Origin: Selaginella moellendorffii
Lineage: Eukaryota > Streptophyta > Lycopodiopsida > Selaginellales > Selaginellaceae
Assembly (NCBI RefSeq): GCF_000143415.4
Contig: NW_003314309.1
Coordinates: 96,022-160,021, forward strand
Direction: 5' to 3'
Length of the DNA stretch: 64,000 nucleotides
Numbering within the stretch: position 1 is the first letter of the stretch; each line of letters begins with the position of its first letter. The notes beneath the pieces were generated by a model. It did no database searches. It had not been told where the DNA came from and saw only the letters and a list, made by a program, of their open reading frames with translations. Below are positions 22,191-32,917 of this stretch, piece by piece. A program made the translations under genes and the position numbers.

Positions 22191-23200
22191 TTTGGCAGTG
22201 AGGAAAACCAATACCAAAAGCGTCGGTCAGAGTTCCTTATAAAAGCTAAGGAAGCTCTCCTGTTGATGAATTGTGGAAAGCGTGTGATAGATGTGGACGC
22301 ATGGCAACATCTACACGCAAAAGCACAAAAGTTGTCAAGGGAACAACCAACAACAAAGATCACAAAGCTCAAGGTGAGGAAATTCAGGAGAAGACTCAGG
22401 AACAAGATCCTGAACATGTAACCACCTTGAGGTTCCAAACTTACAGTCGTCAAACCAAAGTGTAATGTGAACATGATCCAATAGGAGCAGTCTCTAGCAT
22501 CTCCACCGCACACAGCAACACTAACACAACCAGCTCTCAACGCTGACACCGACAACATGCTGCATCACCACAAACACCACAGTTGAGAGCATCCCGAGCA
22601 GGAGTGATGCTGCAAGCCTGAGCTTACACCAGATCTTAAGCTTGACATTTCTCCAGTTTGTGGACAAAATGCACTGTTTCCAGCCAATGCTACAGATGTT
22701 GATACCAGCAGATTTTCCAAGGCTTTTCCACGACAAGCAGATGAACATTTTCATGTGAGACAGAGTCCAATCAACACCTTTGTCTACCAGCCTCTAGATG
22801 CAAAGCTCTCAAACATCCAAAACCATATTCTCCAGCACAAGAGGAGAATTCGAGGTACAGCTTTCTAGGGATCTGTATGCGCAAAGACTTAGCACATGAA
22901 CGAGGAACTCCCCAAGGAGAATACAGAACTTTGCAATGAAATCCAGCTGTAGAGATAGGGTGCACTACAATAGAAGAACAAGTTCAAGAATGAGCTCTTT
23001 GGAATCATAGCAGTAACAAAACAGCTTAATGCCATGGAGAAGTGAGAGCTTCAAGATGAAACTCAACTCAATCATGGAAGAAAAGTGGACCATAGAAAAT
23101 CAACTTTATATTTAAAAACATCATCCTAAGTCTTGAGATTCAAACTTTGAGACTCAAGAATAGGAATGCCCTATGTAAAACTAATTAAAGGGGTGAGTTA
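22190..23200. other. Unidentified decayed sequence, copy B
   Basis: Counterpart of 7434-8500. It keeps part of the Ser/Thr/Gln-rich stretch and a shortened coiled-coil-like stretch (the KENAEL repeat is single and damaged). No recognised function. Confidence 0.35.
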
Positions 23201-23620
23201 ACACAAACTCTATCCCTTTCTTTTGTACTTTAGCCTTCTATTATTAATGCATATCCATATGCTCAAAATCTAAAGTACTCAAGTGATACTAACTTTATTT
23301 GCTCATAACTTCAACAAAAGCCTTCTTAGAGATTGAAGGACTTAAGTCATTCCTTTTTTACTTTTTATGTGTTTATTTGTGTCTAGAGCAAAATGCAAAA
23401 TCAAGTCAAACAAGTGTAGTAGCAAACATCCATTTTACTCTTACCTTTTTTTCTCTTTCACTCTTATTTTCTTTTCCTCTTTCTTTCTTTTCTAGTACAA
23501 ACTTTTAGCACACAGACTTTTACCCAAATTTCTAGGAATGGCTTATTCTGACCTTTAAAGTGATGATTGCAAAATATATGAACTTTCAACATTTAAATTG
23601 AGCGGAATATTTGGTATCTC
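23200..23620. other. AT-rich spacer, no gene seen (block B)
   Basis: Counterpart of 8500-8880, with the same T/C-rich run near 23440-23500. Nothing recognisable. Confidence 0.4.
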
Positions 23621-24140
23621 TTTGATATATATATATATTACGAGGGTATAAAATTCCATTGGTGCTTCACCATATTAACTCTTATATGGTTATTATTTGA
23701 TACTGCCAACAAAGTTAAGTTTACCTTTGTGATTGTTATAAACTACCGATGCTAGGTTTTGGGATCAATATTTGTTAAGCATTCTTCCATTTGTTTGAGT
23801 GGAATTTATTGAGCATTTAGGCTATATATAAGTGGGATAATAACAACACAGCAACTTCCATCATTATCCATCAGTGAAATACAAAGTGGATGACTTGGTA
23901 TTAATTCATTTTCCTAATGTTACAATATATGGTTTGTCTAAGGGGCTCCTTATTCAGTGGAACAAACCATATTAAATATTGTGGTAAGTTAAACTACACA
24001 TTTATAAGGTTTGGTAAAATATTCAACAAACCAATCCTTTAGATATGCAATAACTTAAACGCTTTGTATAAAGGGATCAAGCACCACCTACAGATCCACC
24101 AATGCCTCCTCTTGATGTTCCTCTAAATCCTAGCCTATCA
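23620..24140 (+). mobile_element. Degenerate Gypsy pol relic, copy B
   Basis: Counterpart of 8880-9420. Near 23875-23965 it still reads KYKVDDLVLIHFPNVTIYGL followed by SKGLLIQWN, the 3' end of Gypsy pol. Many indels. Confidence 0.65.
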
Positions 24141-24830
24141 ACCTGAAAACCTTAACTACCTTTCATCCTTCTAAAAACATAATGTGAGGTCTAAGTGTAT
24201 AATTATGATGTTGTATATAAATATTAGTATAGTGGTATTTTGATAGTCATCAGATTGACTACAATTTAGACCACTTACTTTTGTATATAAACTATGGCTT
24301 CACTAAGAGTGCTACTTAAGCTATAAATGAGGCTAGAAATAAAACCCCTTTTAATGGCATCTTTCTCAATATTAAATCAAGAGAGTAATAAATAGCTCAA
24401 TGAAGTTATCAGTCTTTATATTTTTTCTTAGTGAAAATTTGATAACTAAATTATTTTATTAATAGTATATACTTAATATACATATCCAATCAATATAATT
24501 TATTGGGAGTAGGTAAAAATACCATAATATAACTAGTAAATTTTAGAAATATAATAAATTTACTTTTAAATAGGACAGAGAAAAATATAATTAAATAGAG
24601 AATGGATATAAGTGACAATACAAGTGATAAAGAAGAAACCATTGATATTTTATCCACTTGAAAAGTTCTTCACCACTTAAGAAATAATAAGCTTAAATAG
24701 AATATTAATTATATAGTATATTTTAATTCCTTTAAAAGAATTAAATATCCTCAATTTCTTTAAAGGGAGAAATTAAGAAGCATTTGAGGTGGTATTACTT
24801 AAAAAACAAGCAAGTATATTCCTAGAGGCA
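24140..24830. other. AT-rich tail of block B, carrying the site without the TRIM
   Basis: No gene. At about 24780 the sequence goes directly from gagaaattaagaagc to atttgaggtggtattactt, where A and C carry about 400 bp of TRIM. Block B homology ends at about 24830 (caagcaagtatattcctag), before the solo LTR and MSH3. Confidence 0.6.
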
Positions 24831-24839
24831 ATTCCTCCT

Positions 24840-25790
24840 TTCCTCTATTTGTTTTCTTCCAATGCTTGGGCTTCTTCCCATCAATCTTCTTGTAGATTCA
24901 ATGCTGCCCATTTCACTCCACCCACAGCCCCTTGAGATCTACAAAGAGATCCACCACCTTATGCACAAATTGGTAGTTGGCTCCATTAAAGTAATTGTGC
25001 CCAAACATGATGAATCTGCCATTGGGCCACATGGGTGAGTGTTAGGATCCTATCCCTTACACCCTAAGCCAACTGGCTAAAGGGGTGATCACTTGATTGT
25101 AGGGCCTTTTCTTTATCCTATTATCCTGATCTAGTGCCTAACAATCCTCCCCCTCGTCAGGGAATGATCGTCCGCGATCATACTTAGGCCACCCTCTGAT
25201 CACTATGGTCCTTCTTTTAGGGTCTACCAAACCTTGGTTCTCCCTCTAGATCCACCATGTTGAATATTCCTTCAGAATATTCATGCCCCACTTGTCAGCC
25301 ACAAGAATCGAACTGGGCTCCGATACCAATATTATGATCCGGCGCAAAAAGACAGAGATCTAGTCACCCTAGACTATGCTACGCCACCTCTTGAGGTTCC
25401 TCACCACCCAACCACCCCCGAGCTACCTCAAAAGCTCCACTGTGCCACCGCTCCTTTGTGAGCCCTAGGGTAGGTTAAGTCCCTTACCCTAACATGCTTT
25501 AATATACCCTTGAGCCTCCCTTTGACCAACGTTGACCACATAGTCAAAGTTGGTGCCTAACAGTGAGCATGCGAGATTGATGTCCATCCATGTCGAGTGG
25601 AAATCATGCCAACATCCATTTCAATCAAATTTGCCGAGATCCCCAACATGCACAGCTTGTAGAGCCCCATGTTGGTGGAGAATGGCACTGGCACAATGTT
25701 GTTACTAGCATTGGAGAAGGCCATATTTTGCAAAAATTGGTTAAAGAGCATCACATTGCTGTGCACCTGGAAAAATTATAAGTTGATATG
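24840..25790 (-). pseudogene. Unrecognised protein fragment interrupted by a solo LTR
   Basis: On the minus strand 25766-25563 is open (SNVMLFNQFLQNMAFSNASN, VPVPFSTNMGLYKLCMLGIS, DVGMISTRHGW). If the LTR at 25040-25562 and one copy of its target duplication are ignored, the frame continues at 25039 into MWPNGRFIMFGHNYFNG and YQFVHKVVDLFVDLKGLW. The sequence is protein-like and GC-richer than its surroundings, but I do not recognise the family. The upstream end fades near 25790 and a stop lies near 24900. Confidence 0.4.
25040..25562. mobile_element. Solo LTR (523 bp) with perfect 5-bp TSD
   Basis: Ends are TGTTAGG...CCTAACA, flanked by GTGAG at 25035-25039 and 25563-25567. The inside is GC-richer than the surroundings. 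Near 25318-25335 it holds a gggctccgataccaatattatg stretch. Solo LTRs arise by recombination between the two LTRs of an inserted retrotransposon. Confidence 0.85.
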
Positions 25791-26107
25791 GCTCTTTGTT
25801 TTACTGTAAATAAAGGATCATATTAGCTTTTAGTTTTTCTAAGTTCAACAAAATATGTAACAAAAGGTAATTATGGATGAAATTTGAAGGGTTTTTTAAG
25901 CATGTAAGTCATACTTCTATTGAATTCTTAAATAATATATATTTATTTTTATTATATTTAAATGGGATTTTTGATAATTCATACAAAGATAAACCTTAAT
26001 TAAATTGTATAAAAAACTTCACATTGATGTTAATCATATTAGTCAAACAACAATACTTAAGTAATCTAATTTAACAAAATTTAATTAATTTATACACTAT
26101 CATTAGT
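25790..26107. other. AT-rich spacer, no gene seen
   Basis: Nothing recognisable before the Gypsy LTR. The last four bases, TAGT (26104-26107), are the left target duplication. Confidence 0.5.
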
Positions 26108-26283
26108 TGTGAGTGCTTGGAATATGGAAAGGGAATACAGAAAATGTGCATCTCAATTAGCCCAAATACCCTAGCTTATATACAAGAGCGAGTGGTCCAG
26201 ATTGAAACCAATCCGACGGCTACTAAAATCTTACTACGCTAATATTAGTATACAGCATCGTAGCCATACACTTGGCCCTCACA
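26108..26283 (-). repeat. 3' LTR of the Gypsy element
   Basis: TGTGAGTGCTTGGAATATGG ... CTTGGCCCTCACA, aligning end to end with 30809-30963 with about 20 bp of indels and scattered substitutions. Confidence 0.85.
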
Positions 26284-26300
26284 TTATCCCCTCCTCTCGG
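26284..26300 (-). other. Polypurine tract of the Gypsy element
   Basis: The minus strand reads CCGAGAGGAGGGGATAA directly before the TGTGAG of the 3' LTR, as expected for the plus-strand primer of reverse transcription. Confidence 0.75.
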
Positions 26301-28920
26301 AATAATGGAAGACCATCAGGGTTCTCTTGTAGACGGGCCGGGATTGGGAGGAACATTAGAAGGAGGCATACTTGCCGCAACACTCGATATAGTCCTTTCC
26401 ACTGCGCAAGGAGCCCCTTAGATAAACCACATATCGTAAGATGGGGAAAATAGACTAACACCAAATCATCCACTTTGTACTCTGCAAGTGGAAGATGATG
26501 GGAGTTGTAGTGCCATTGTTGTCCCATTTGTACATGGCCTAAGTGTGTGGCAAACTTAGCTCGGACAAGTGGAAGAATGCTCGTTAAATACTGATCCCAC
26601 GACCAAGCATCGGCAGCTCATGGCAAGGTAAACCCAGCTCCATTGGTAATATTGAATCATAACCATATAAAAGTTTATATGGTGAAGCACCAATAGAATT
26701 CTGCACCCCTGTGACATATGCATACCGAAGAGATGGCAAATAACCATTCTAATCCGAATGCTGAAAGTTCATATACTTCGTAATCATCCTTTTGAATGTC
26801 TGAACGAGCTGTTCCACCAGACTATCTAATTGTGGATGATAAGCACTTGTGAAAGTGTGGCGTATCCCCAACCGAGACGTCAAAACATGAAATGCCTTAG
26901 CCACAAATGCAGGACCATTATCCGAAAGAATTTGCTTTGAACAAGAATGCTGGAACACCACTCGATTGAGGAGGAAGTATCCAACAGCAGTTGCAAAGGT
27001 GCTAGCAAGAGCACCAACTTCCACCCAACGAGTCAAGTAGTCAGAAGCAATAATAACATACTCATTGCTAACAATCGACTGTGGAAAGGTCCTATAAGAT
27101 CAAATGCTACTAACTCAAATGGACGGGAAATTACAATTGACTCCAACCGTCCTTCTGCAACACGAGGAGGAGTATTACGAACTTGGCACCAAATGCAGCT
27201 ATGCACATATCGAATAATATCATGTCGCATCTCCGGCCAATAGAAAGACCTGTGTAGCTTCTTGGTTACACGACGATGTCCCATATGCCCACCTAGAATA
27301 GGAGAATCATGGTAGGCATGGAAAAACTGCGAAATAAAGACAGAAGACACCACCAGCCGTAAATGATTATCAAGATCCGTCCCCACAAAATAAAGAAGGC
27401 CGTCTCTTCAAGGCAATATTGAGAATGTAAATGCCAGAAAGGCAAATCATTAGCAAGTGATGCAGGATTCTCAAACCCATCTCGAATCTTTCGAATCCAT
27501 GGCTCAATCTTTTGAGCATTGCAAACCTTATCAAGAGAAAGTAAATCTTGCTTTGCACCTTGTAGACATTGAACGTCAAGTATAACAACTGCCGATGACA
27601 ATGAATCCTCGTCTAAAATATCCACAGATGTAGGAACAACAAGTTCGTCAAAAATATGAGAAGAGAGTGGAAAAGGAAAAGGAGCTCGAGAAAGGATATC
27701 AGCATTAGCCATAGAACTCTCTAGGTGATGAATAACATCAAAATCAGTTATTTGAAGCTTCAAAGCCCATCGAGCAATACGACCAACCAGGTTCTTCCAC
27801 TTCAATAATGAAGTAATAGCAGCATGGTCACCTTCAAGTAACGTCCGAGAACTATGTAGATATGCATGAAGTTTCTTGAAACCCCAGACTATTGCTAAAT
27901 ACTCCTTCTTTGTTGTGGAGTAGTTTATCTCCGCTAGTTGTAATGTACGGCTTATATATGCAATGGGATGGTGCTGACTAGGCACATTCGAGCTCTCTTG
28001 CATCAATACACCTCCAAGACCAATGTCAAAAGCATCCACACGCAAAATAAAAGGTTGAGTGTAGTCAAGATATGCCAAAACCAGAAGAGTTGTTAATAGC
28101 TCTTTGAGATCCACGAACACCCACTCACAATCCGGAGACCAGATGAAAGATGACGCTGATGACTTCAGCAACACTCGCAACAGTGCAGTGCAATCAGAAA
28201 GATGATCCACAAAACAACCAAGATACTGCACCTTGCCCAGGAAGCATTGCACATCATTCACACACTTCGGAGTAAGGAACTTTAGAACAGCCACAAGTTT
28301 GTCAGGATCAACTTGCAAACCCTCACGAAAAACACAATACCCAAGATAAATTGTGTTTTTGGACCCAAACACACACTTCGACCGCTTCAGCTTTAAACCA
28401 ACATCGCATAGCCGATCCAACACTTTACAAACATCATGAATGTGTTCCTCCCACGTCCCCTCCAAGTGGATCAAGACATCATCAATGAAGTCAGTAGTCA
28501 CCTTTGGCATATCGCAAAGAACCTTGTCCGTTATCCGCTGAAAAGTTACTGAAGCATTGTTCAAACCAAATAGCATCACTAAGAACTTGTACAAACCAAA
28601 TAGTATACAAAAAGTAGTCTTAGGAATATCTTCTTCGGCCATCGGTACTTGCTAGTACCCAGAAGTAAGATCTAGCTTGTTGAATCAACGACTTTGCCCC
28701 AAGCAATCCAAAGGATCAGTAGTGTGATGAAGAGGGTACACATTTAGGATCATCACTTTGTTTAACAAACGATACTCGATGTAGAAACGAATACTCCCAT
28801 CAGGCTTCGTCACAAGATGAGGTTCATATGCCCAAGGACTCCACGACTTCTGAATAACACCCTTTTCCAACATCTCTTTGACGTTTGCACGTAAAATCTT
28901 AATCTCCTTGGGTGATTGAC
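26301..28920 (-). pseudogene. Gypsy pol: reverse transcriptase, RNase H, integrase
   Basis: RT begins near 28870 (MLEKGVIQKSWSPW, KPDGSIRF) and continues after a frame break with FIDDVLIH near 28470-28500 (the YxDD-box position). RNase H starts with RVDAFDIGLGGVLMQ near 28000-28050. Integrase has its zinc-binding HHCC segment at 27190-27330 (GGHMGHRRVTKKLHRSFYWP, then CIWCQ). The core follows: FDLIGPF near 27090, SDNGPAF near 26910, and YHPQLDSLVEQ near 26820-26850, with the catalytic D, D, E all visible. The C-terminal part EYKVDDLVLVYFPHL is near 26440-26490. Several frameshifts, e.g. near 28680, 27290 and 26750, break the polyprotein. No chromodomain is evident. Confidence 0.85.
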
Positions 28921-28929
28921 AACAAACAA

Positions 28930-30587
28930 AAACCTTGATTCAATGAGCATCCTCGGTTGGAATCGAATGACATGTGGCAATCTTAGCTTTAGATGATAGG
29001 TCAAATTCAAAGAGATTAGAATACTCTTTTATGAGCTGGTCAACTACTGCAACACAAAGATTGTCAAAAGGATTGGAAAAGGGAAGAGCAGAATAAGACA
29101 GAAACATAAGAGGAAATAGTGGGGGAACAAAAGTAATGGAAGTAGAGGTAAAAGTAGAGAGACAAAGAGGTATGGAAGTGAGAGGAATGGATGAAACATA
29201 AGGAAGTATGAGACAAGGGGGAGAAGCTTCAAAGTCACACTTAGCATGATTGCGCTGTAACCAATCCATACTAAGAATGAGGTCAAAAGCTTGACTCGGC
29301 ACCACCTGCAATGACTGCAACTCAAGCTCAAGATCGCCCACATACACAACCAGGTCTGCCTCATCCCGTGCACATACATATGTACGGCTGTTGCCATAAA
29401 GAATGAAAACTGGTTCCACCGCACGATGCAAGTGTAGATGGCAACGTGTGGCAATAGGTCGAATAATAGAAGATAAACTTGAACCTGTATCAACCAACAC
29501 AGAGAGAATAATAGGAGACCTCTTGTTATAAAAATGAGCTTGGAAAGCAAACACTGGATGAACCGATACCAAGTGAACCCCTTGATGATACTCTCGAAAG
29601 AAAGATGGAGGGGTCACTAACTTATTTGTGCAAGGTCCTCTATTACTTGTGCGACTCCTCATTTCCCAAATGCATCTTGGTGTCCAAACCTTCCACTTCA
29701 GTAGCACCAACGGGATGTTGCTGACGCCAAAGTCTCCACCTAGGAAATAGAGGTCGCTAATCCGGAAAATGCTGACAACGCCGATAAGTATGACCAACTT
29801 CATCACACGCCCAGCAGCGAATATCACGGCCACAACTACGTCCTCGCCCTTGTCCTTGGACTTGAGTAGCAGTAGCATCAACCTCCATTGGAATATAACC
29901 ATCACCCATAGGAAGTGGAGCTGAAGGATGTGTAACGAGAAGTGGAAGAGGCGACATCTCATAACATTGTGCCAAGTGGAGAGCATCATCAAGGGTGGCA
30001 GGAGTAAGTGCATGCACAATTCTGACAAGATCTTGACGAAGTGCTGGCCATAACATTCCTAGTTTGATCCGCTCCGACATATTTGGCTCCACACGAAGCA
30101 AAAGACTTCGGAAACGAATGCCAAATTGCATCACTGACTCAGATGGCCTTTGGCGAAGATGATGCAATTGTTGGAAGGCATCATCACAATCGTCGGCATG
30201 TCCGAAGGCGCATTTGAAGATGTCAAGGAGAACACTCTAATCCCCACGAGTGGCTTTGCTCAAACCATTGTACCACTATAATGCTATCCCTTGAAAACAC
30301 ATGGGAAACTCACGCAAATGTTGAGCATCATCCCAAGAATGATATGTGGCAATCACCGTGAAGTGATCGAACCAAAGGTACATATCATCCCTAGGATTTC
30401 TGCGAAAGAACTCCGGCCGAACGTGAGGATTGGCACCAAGAGCAGGAGGAGTTGTACCATGTGTTGTGAATGCCACCATCAACTGAGTTTCGTTGTTTAA
30501 TTGCAAATGCATAGCATCAAGCAATTGTACCAACTGCTGCTCCAGAGTCAAAAGAGGAGATTGTTGATTTGCCATGAAGATGAACAA
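28930..30587 (-). pseudogene. Gypsy gag and protease
   Basis: Gag starts at 30587 (MFIFMANQQSPLLTLEQQL) and runs with one internal stop near 30276 to about 29757. It ends in a zinc knuckle CWACDEVGHTYRRC (CX2CX4HX4C) near 29770-29815. The protease follows in another frame with the catalytic motif LVDTGSS near 29480-29500 and the ILSMDW flap region near 29270. The spacing is normal for Gypsy. Confidence 0.8.
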
Positions 30588-30789
30588 AAAAGAAATAGCA
30601 AAAGAAGAGAAATGATAAAAAGCTAGAATGAAATGGTAGATCTAGACAATGCAAAAAGCTAAATCTAAACTAAAATCATGAAAGGAAAGAATAAAAGAAA
30701 GGAAATGGAAAAAGCTAGATCTAGACGATGCAAAAGCTAAATCTAAACCAAAATCCTAAATCCAAACACTCTTTAGGGACAATCAAAGT

Positions 30790-30808
30790 TGCCCCTCATC
30801 TCCACCAA
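30790..30808 (-). other. Candidate primer-binding site of the Gypsy element
   Basis: Immediately inside the 5' LTR the minus strand reads TTGGTGGAGATGAGGGGC. It starts with the TGG needed to pair with a tRNA CCA end. I cannot name the tRNA. Confidence 0.5.
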
Positions 30809-30963
30809 TGTGAGTGCTTGGAATATGAAAAGGGAATACAAAAATTGTGCATATCAATTAGCCTAAAAACCATGGTTTGGATTGAAACCAATCCAATGGT
30901 TACCAAAATCCCATTACGCTAATATTAGTATATAGCATCATAGCCATACACTTGGCCCTCACA
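30809..30963 (-). repeat. 5' LTR of the Gypsy element
   Basis: TGTGAGTGCTTGG ... CTTGGCCCTCACA, partner of 26108-26283; TAGT target duplication follows at 30964-30967. Confidence 0.85.
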
Positions 30964-30967
30964 TAGT

Positions 30968-31506
30968 GTAACTAAAAGAACAAACACAAAGAATACTTGT
31001 CTAAAAAAAAAACCTATTCTTTACTTTTGTCTTTAAGTAATAGCTTCTAAAGTGAAACTTTGAGGAGTAGTGACTATGATGTTGTATAGCCTCCTAGATA
31101 TCAAGAACATTTAAGATCCTATACTATTTTATTGCAGGTGCCATAGCGTAAGAAAGAATAGGGGGTGAGAGAGCACAAGATAAGGACATGAATCTGTAGA
31201 AAGATGCTTGTTGAGAGCTCTCACCACCTTTCTGAATTATTAAAAATAGCAGATTAAGATTCTTCTACCTAATCAGACATCCATTACAAACCATGGTCAG
31301 CACTCAGACTCAGAGTGTATGGAGTGAATATACTTGATGGGCCGCCCTAATCACGTGAATGGCAAGGTCCATGCTCGTGATCAACTCTAGCAGCTCATCG
31401 ATCAAGTGAGTAAAGATTTTTGTGAAGAAAGAGTTCCTCTAGAGGGTCAATGTATTGTAGGTATGCCCTGTATCATCTGGGAAGAGTGGCTTCTTGCATT
31501 TTCCAG
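30968..31506. other. Flank and probable 5' intron sequence of the acetate kinase relic
   Basis: No coding segment could be assigned. The sequence becomes GC-richer towards 31500 and ends in the acceptor gcattttccag at 31506. Earlier acetate kinase exons, including the N-terminal ATP-site asparagine, were not found. Confidence 0.4.
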
Positions 31507-32330
31507 GGCAGTGTGGAAGGCATTGGAACTTCCAAGAGCTCCATCTCCCACAAGAGCATCTCCACTGCCCAAGATCTAAAAATCATGGTATTTATGTTTC
31601 AGCAATCTTAAAGCCTTTGTACATGGATAGCTGGGTTGCTAATAGTTTTTGGTTTTCTTCCAGGGAAAATGTATTGGAGACCACGAAGCTGGTCTCAAGA
31701 AAGTGATGGATTTGCTCCAGCAGCCACAAAATGTTTGCACTGTTGGGCACCAAGTCGTTCACGGCAATGAGAAATTTAGCAAACCAACGCATATAACGCA
31801 AGAGGTGAAGAAAGCAATTGAGAGGGCTATTCCTCTAGCTCCACTTCACAATCCAGCAAACTTGGAGGTAACAGATCTTTACTTTCTTTTTCCAAAAAGA
31901 AAAATCCATTTATTTGTCCCATTTTTTCTCCAACCTTTCTCTTAAAATGATCACAAAAACTTTCTAGGGAATTCGAATTGCTGAGGAGCTCTTCCACTGC
32001 CCCCACATAGCCGTCTTTGACACAGCCTTCCACTCCACCATCCCCCAGCTATCATACATGTATAGAATCCCCTAGAAGCTGTACAAAGAGCTGGGTGTAC
32101 GGTGCTATGGCTTCCACGGGACGAGCTACCAGTTTCTTCTTGGCGAGGCCTCCTGCGCTCTTGGAAGGCTAGCGCTGGAACTTAATCTCATTGCCTTCCA
32201 TCTCGGCACTGGAGCGAGAGTGTGTTTGATCAAATATGTGGAATTGATTGATACAAGCATGGGAATGACTCCACTCGAAGGTTTAGTGATGGCTACTCGG
32301 AGTGGTGGTGTTGATCTTTTAGAGACTTAA
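31507..32330 (+). pseudogene. Acetate kinase (AckA family) pseudogene, middle exons
   Basis: Acetate kinase converts acetyl phosphate and ADP to acetate and ATP. Three exons with good GT-AG borders are visible: 31507-31587 (GSVEGIGTSKSSISHKS), 31664-31867 (VGHQVVHGNEKF ... APLHNPANLE) and 31968-32330 (AVFDTAFHSTIPQLSYMY ... GVRCYGFHGTSYQFL ... FHLGTGARVCLIKY ... TSMGMTPLEGLVMATRSGG). The catalytic Asp of FDTAFH, the His of GFHGTS and the Arg of TRSG are present. The usual HLGNG is HLGTG. An in-frame TAG at 32073-32075 falls where the family has a tyrosine-containing loop. The last exon then runs into AT-rich sequence (VDLLET, stop) instead of the C-terminal third. The 5' end is also missing. 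The family is known from bacteria and, among plants, green algae and mosses. Confidence 0.85.
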
Positions 32331-32917
32331 TTATTAGTGAATAAAGCTTATATTAAAACACAAAAGTATTCCAAATAAGTTATCATCCAATCAATCAATA
32401 GTAGAGTACATGAACCACTAAGATCAACATATTTGGAAAATATAGGATTCACCATCCAACAAAATTCAATAGCCAGTGTATCATCAAGGAAACTTAATGA
32501 TAAAACTTAACTACTAAAGATTGTAAATAGCATGTCAAACAACTTACAAAAGATAACTTAAAGAACACAAAGTATCATTAACTAGCAAGTAAGATGCTCG
32601 TGAATGTACCACTTAAAGGAAATAACATCCAATCTATTGAATGTATCACCTAATGCCAATCATTGCACTAGCTATTTTGAATAAATCCCAGTCAATAATA
32701 TGAAGGAACTCAAGTTGCTTAAACAAGTGTTAGCAACATCCTATCAATGTCTCAAACCCGAAAGACCAATCCAAAGCAAACCACAAAAACATGTGGTATT
32801 GTGAAAAGCCATAAGCCATTAAAGTAAATAACTAACTATCACAAAAGATCATCAATCATCCTATGCCATCCGCCTCTATCCTTCACTAGAGCTAAGAAAA
32901 AGGCTCCGATACTAAAT
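32331..32917. other. AT-rich, G-poor non-coding sequence with PBS-like end
   Basis: No gene. The plus strand is A/C-rich and G-poor, like 41578-44663. The last 50 bp (ccgcctctatccttcactagagctaagaaaaaggctccgatactaaat) match the leader/PBS region beside the LTR at 36058, so a second element's 5' leader once abutted the LTR here. Confidence 0.5.

Larger units (their letters stand above)
26108..30963 (-). mobile_element. Nearly complete Ty3/Gypsy LTR retrotransposon (short LTRs)
   Basis: Short LTRs TGTGAG...CTCACA lie at 26108-26283 (176 bp) and 30809-30963 (155 bp), flanked by TAGT on both sides (26104-26107 and 30964-30967). On the minus strand the order is 5' LTR, PBS, gag with zinc knuckle, protease, RT, RNase H, integrase, polypurine tract, 3' LTR. 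The PR-RT-RH-IN order is Gypsy. Stops and frameshifts in gag and pol and LTR divergence make it inactive. Relics of a related element lie in plus orientation in each of the three blocks. Confidence 0.9.

Noticed and set aside
25318-25340. PBS-like gggctccgatacc inside the solo LTR at 25040
   Set aside because: It lies within the LTR, not adjacent to an LTR end, and the ends with perfect TSD fix the borders elsewhere.
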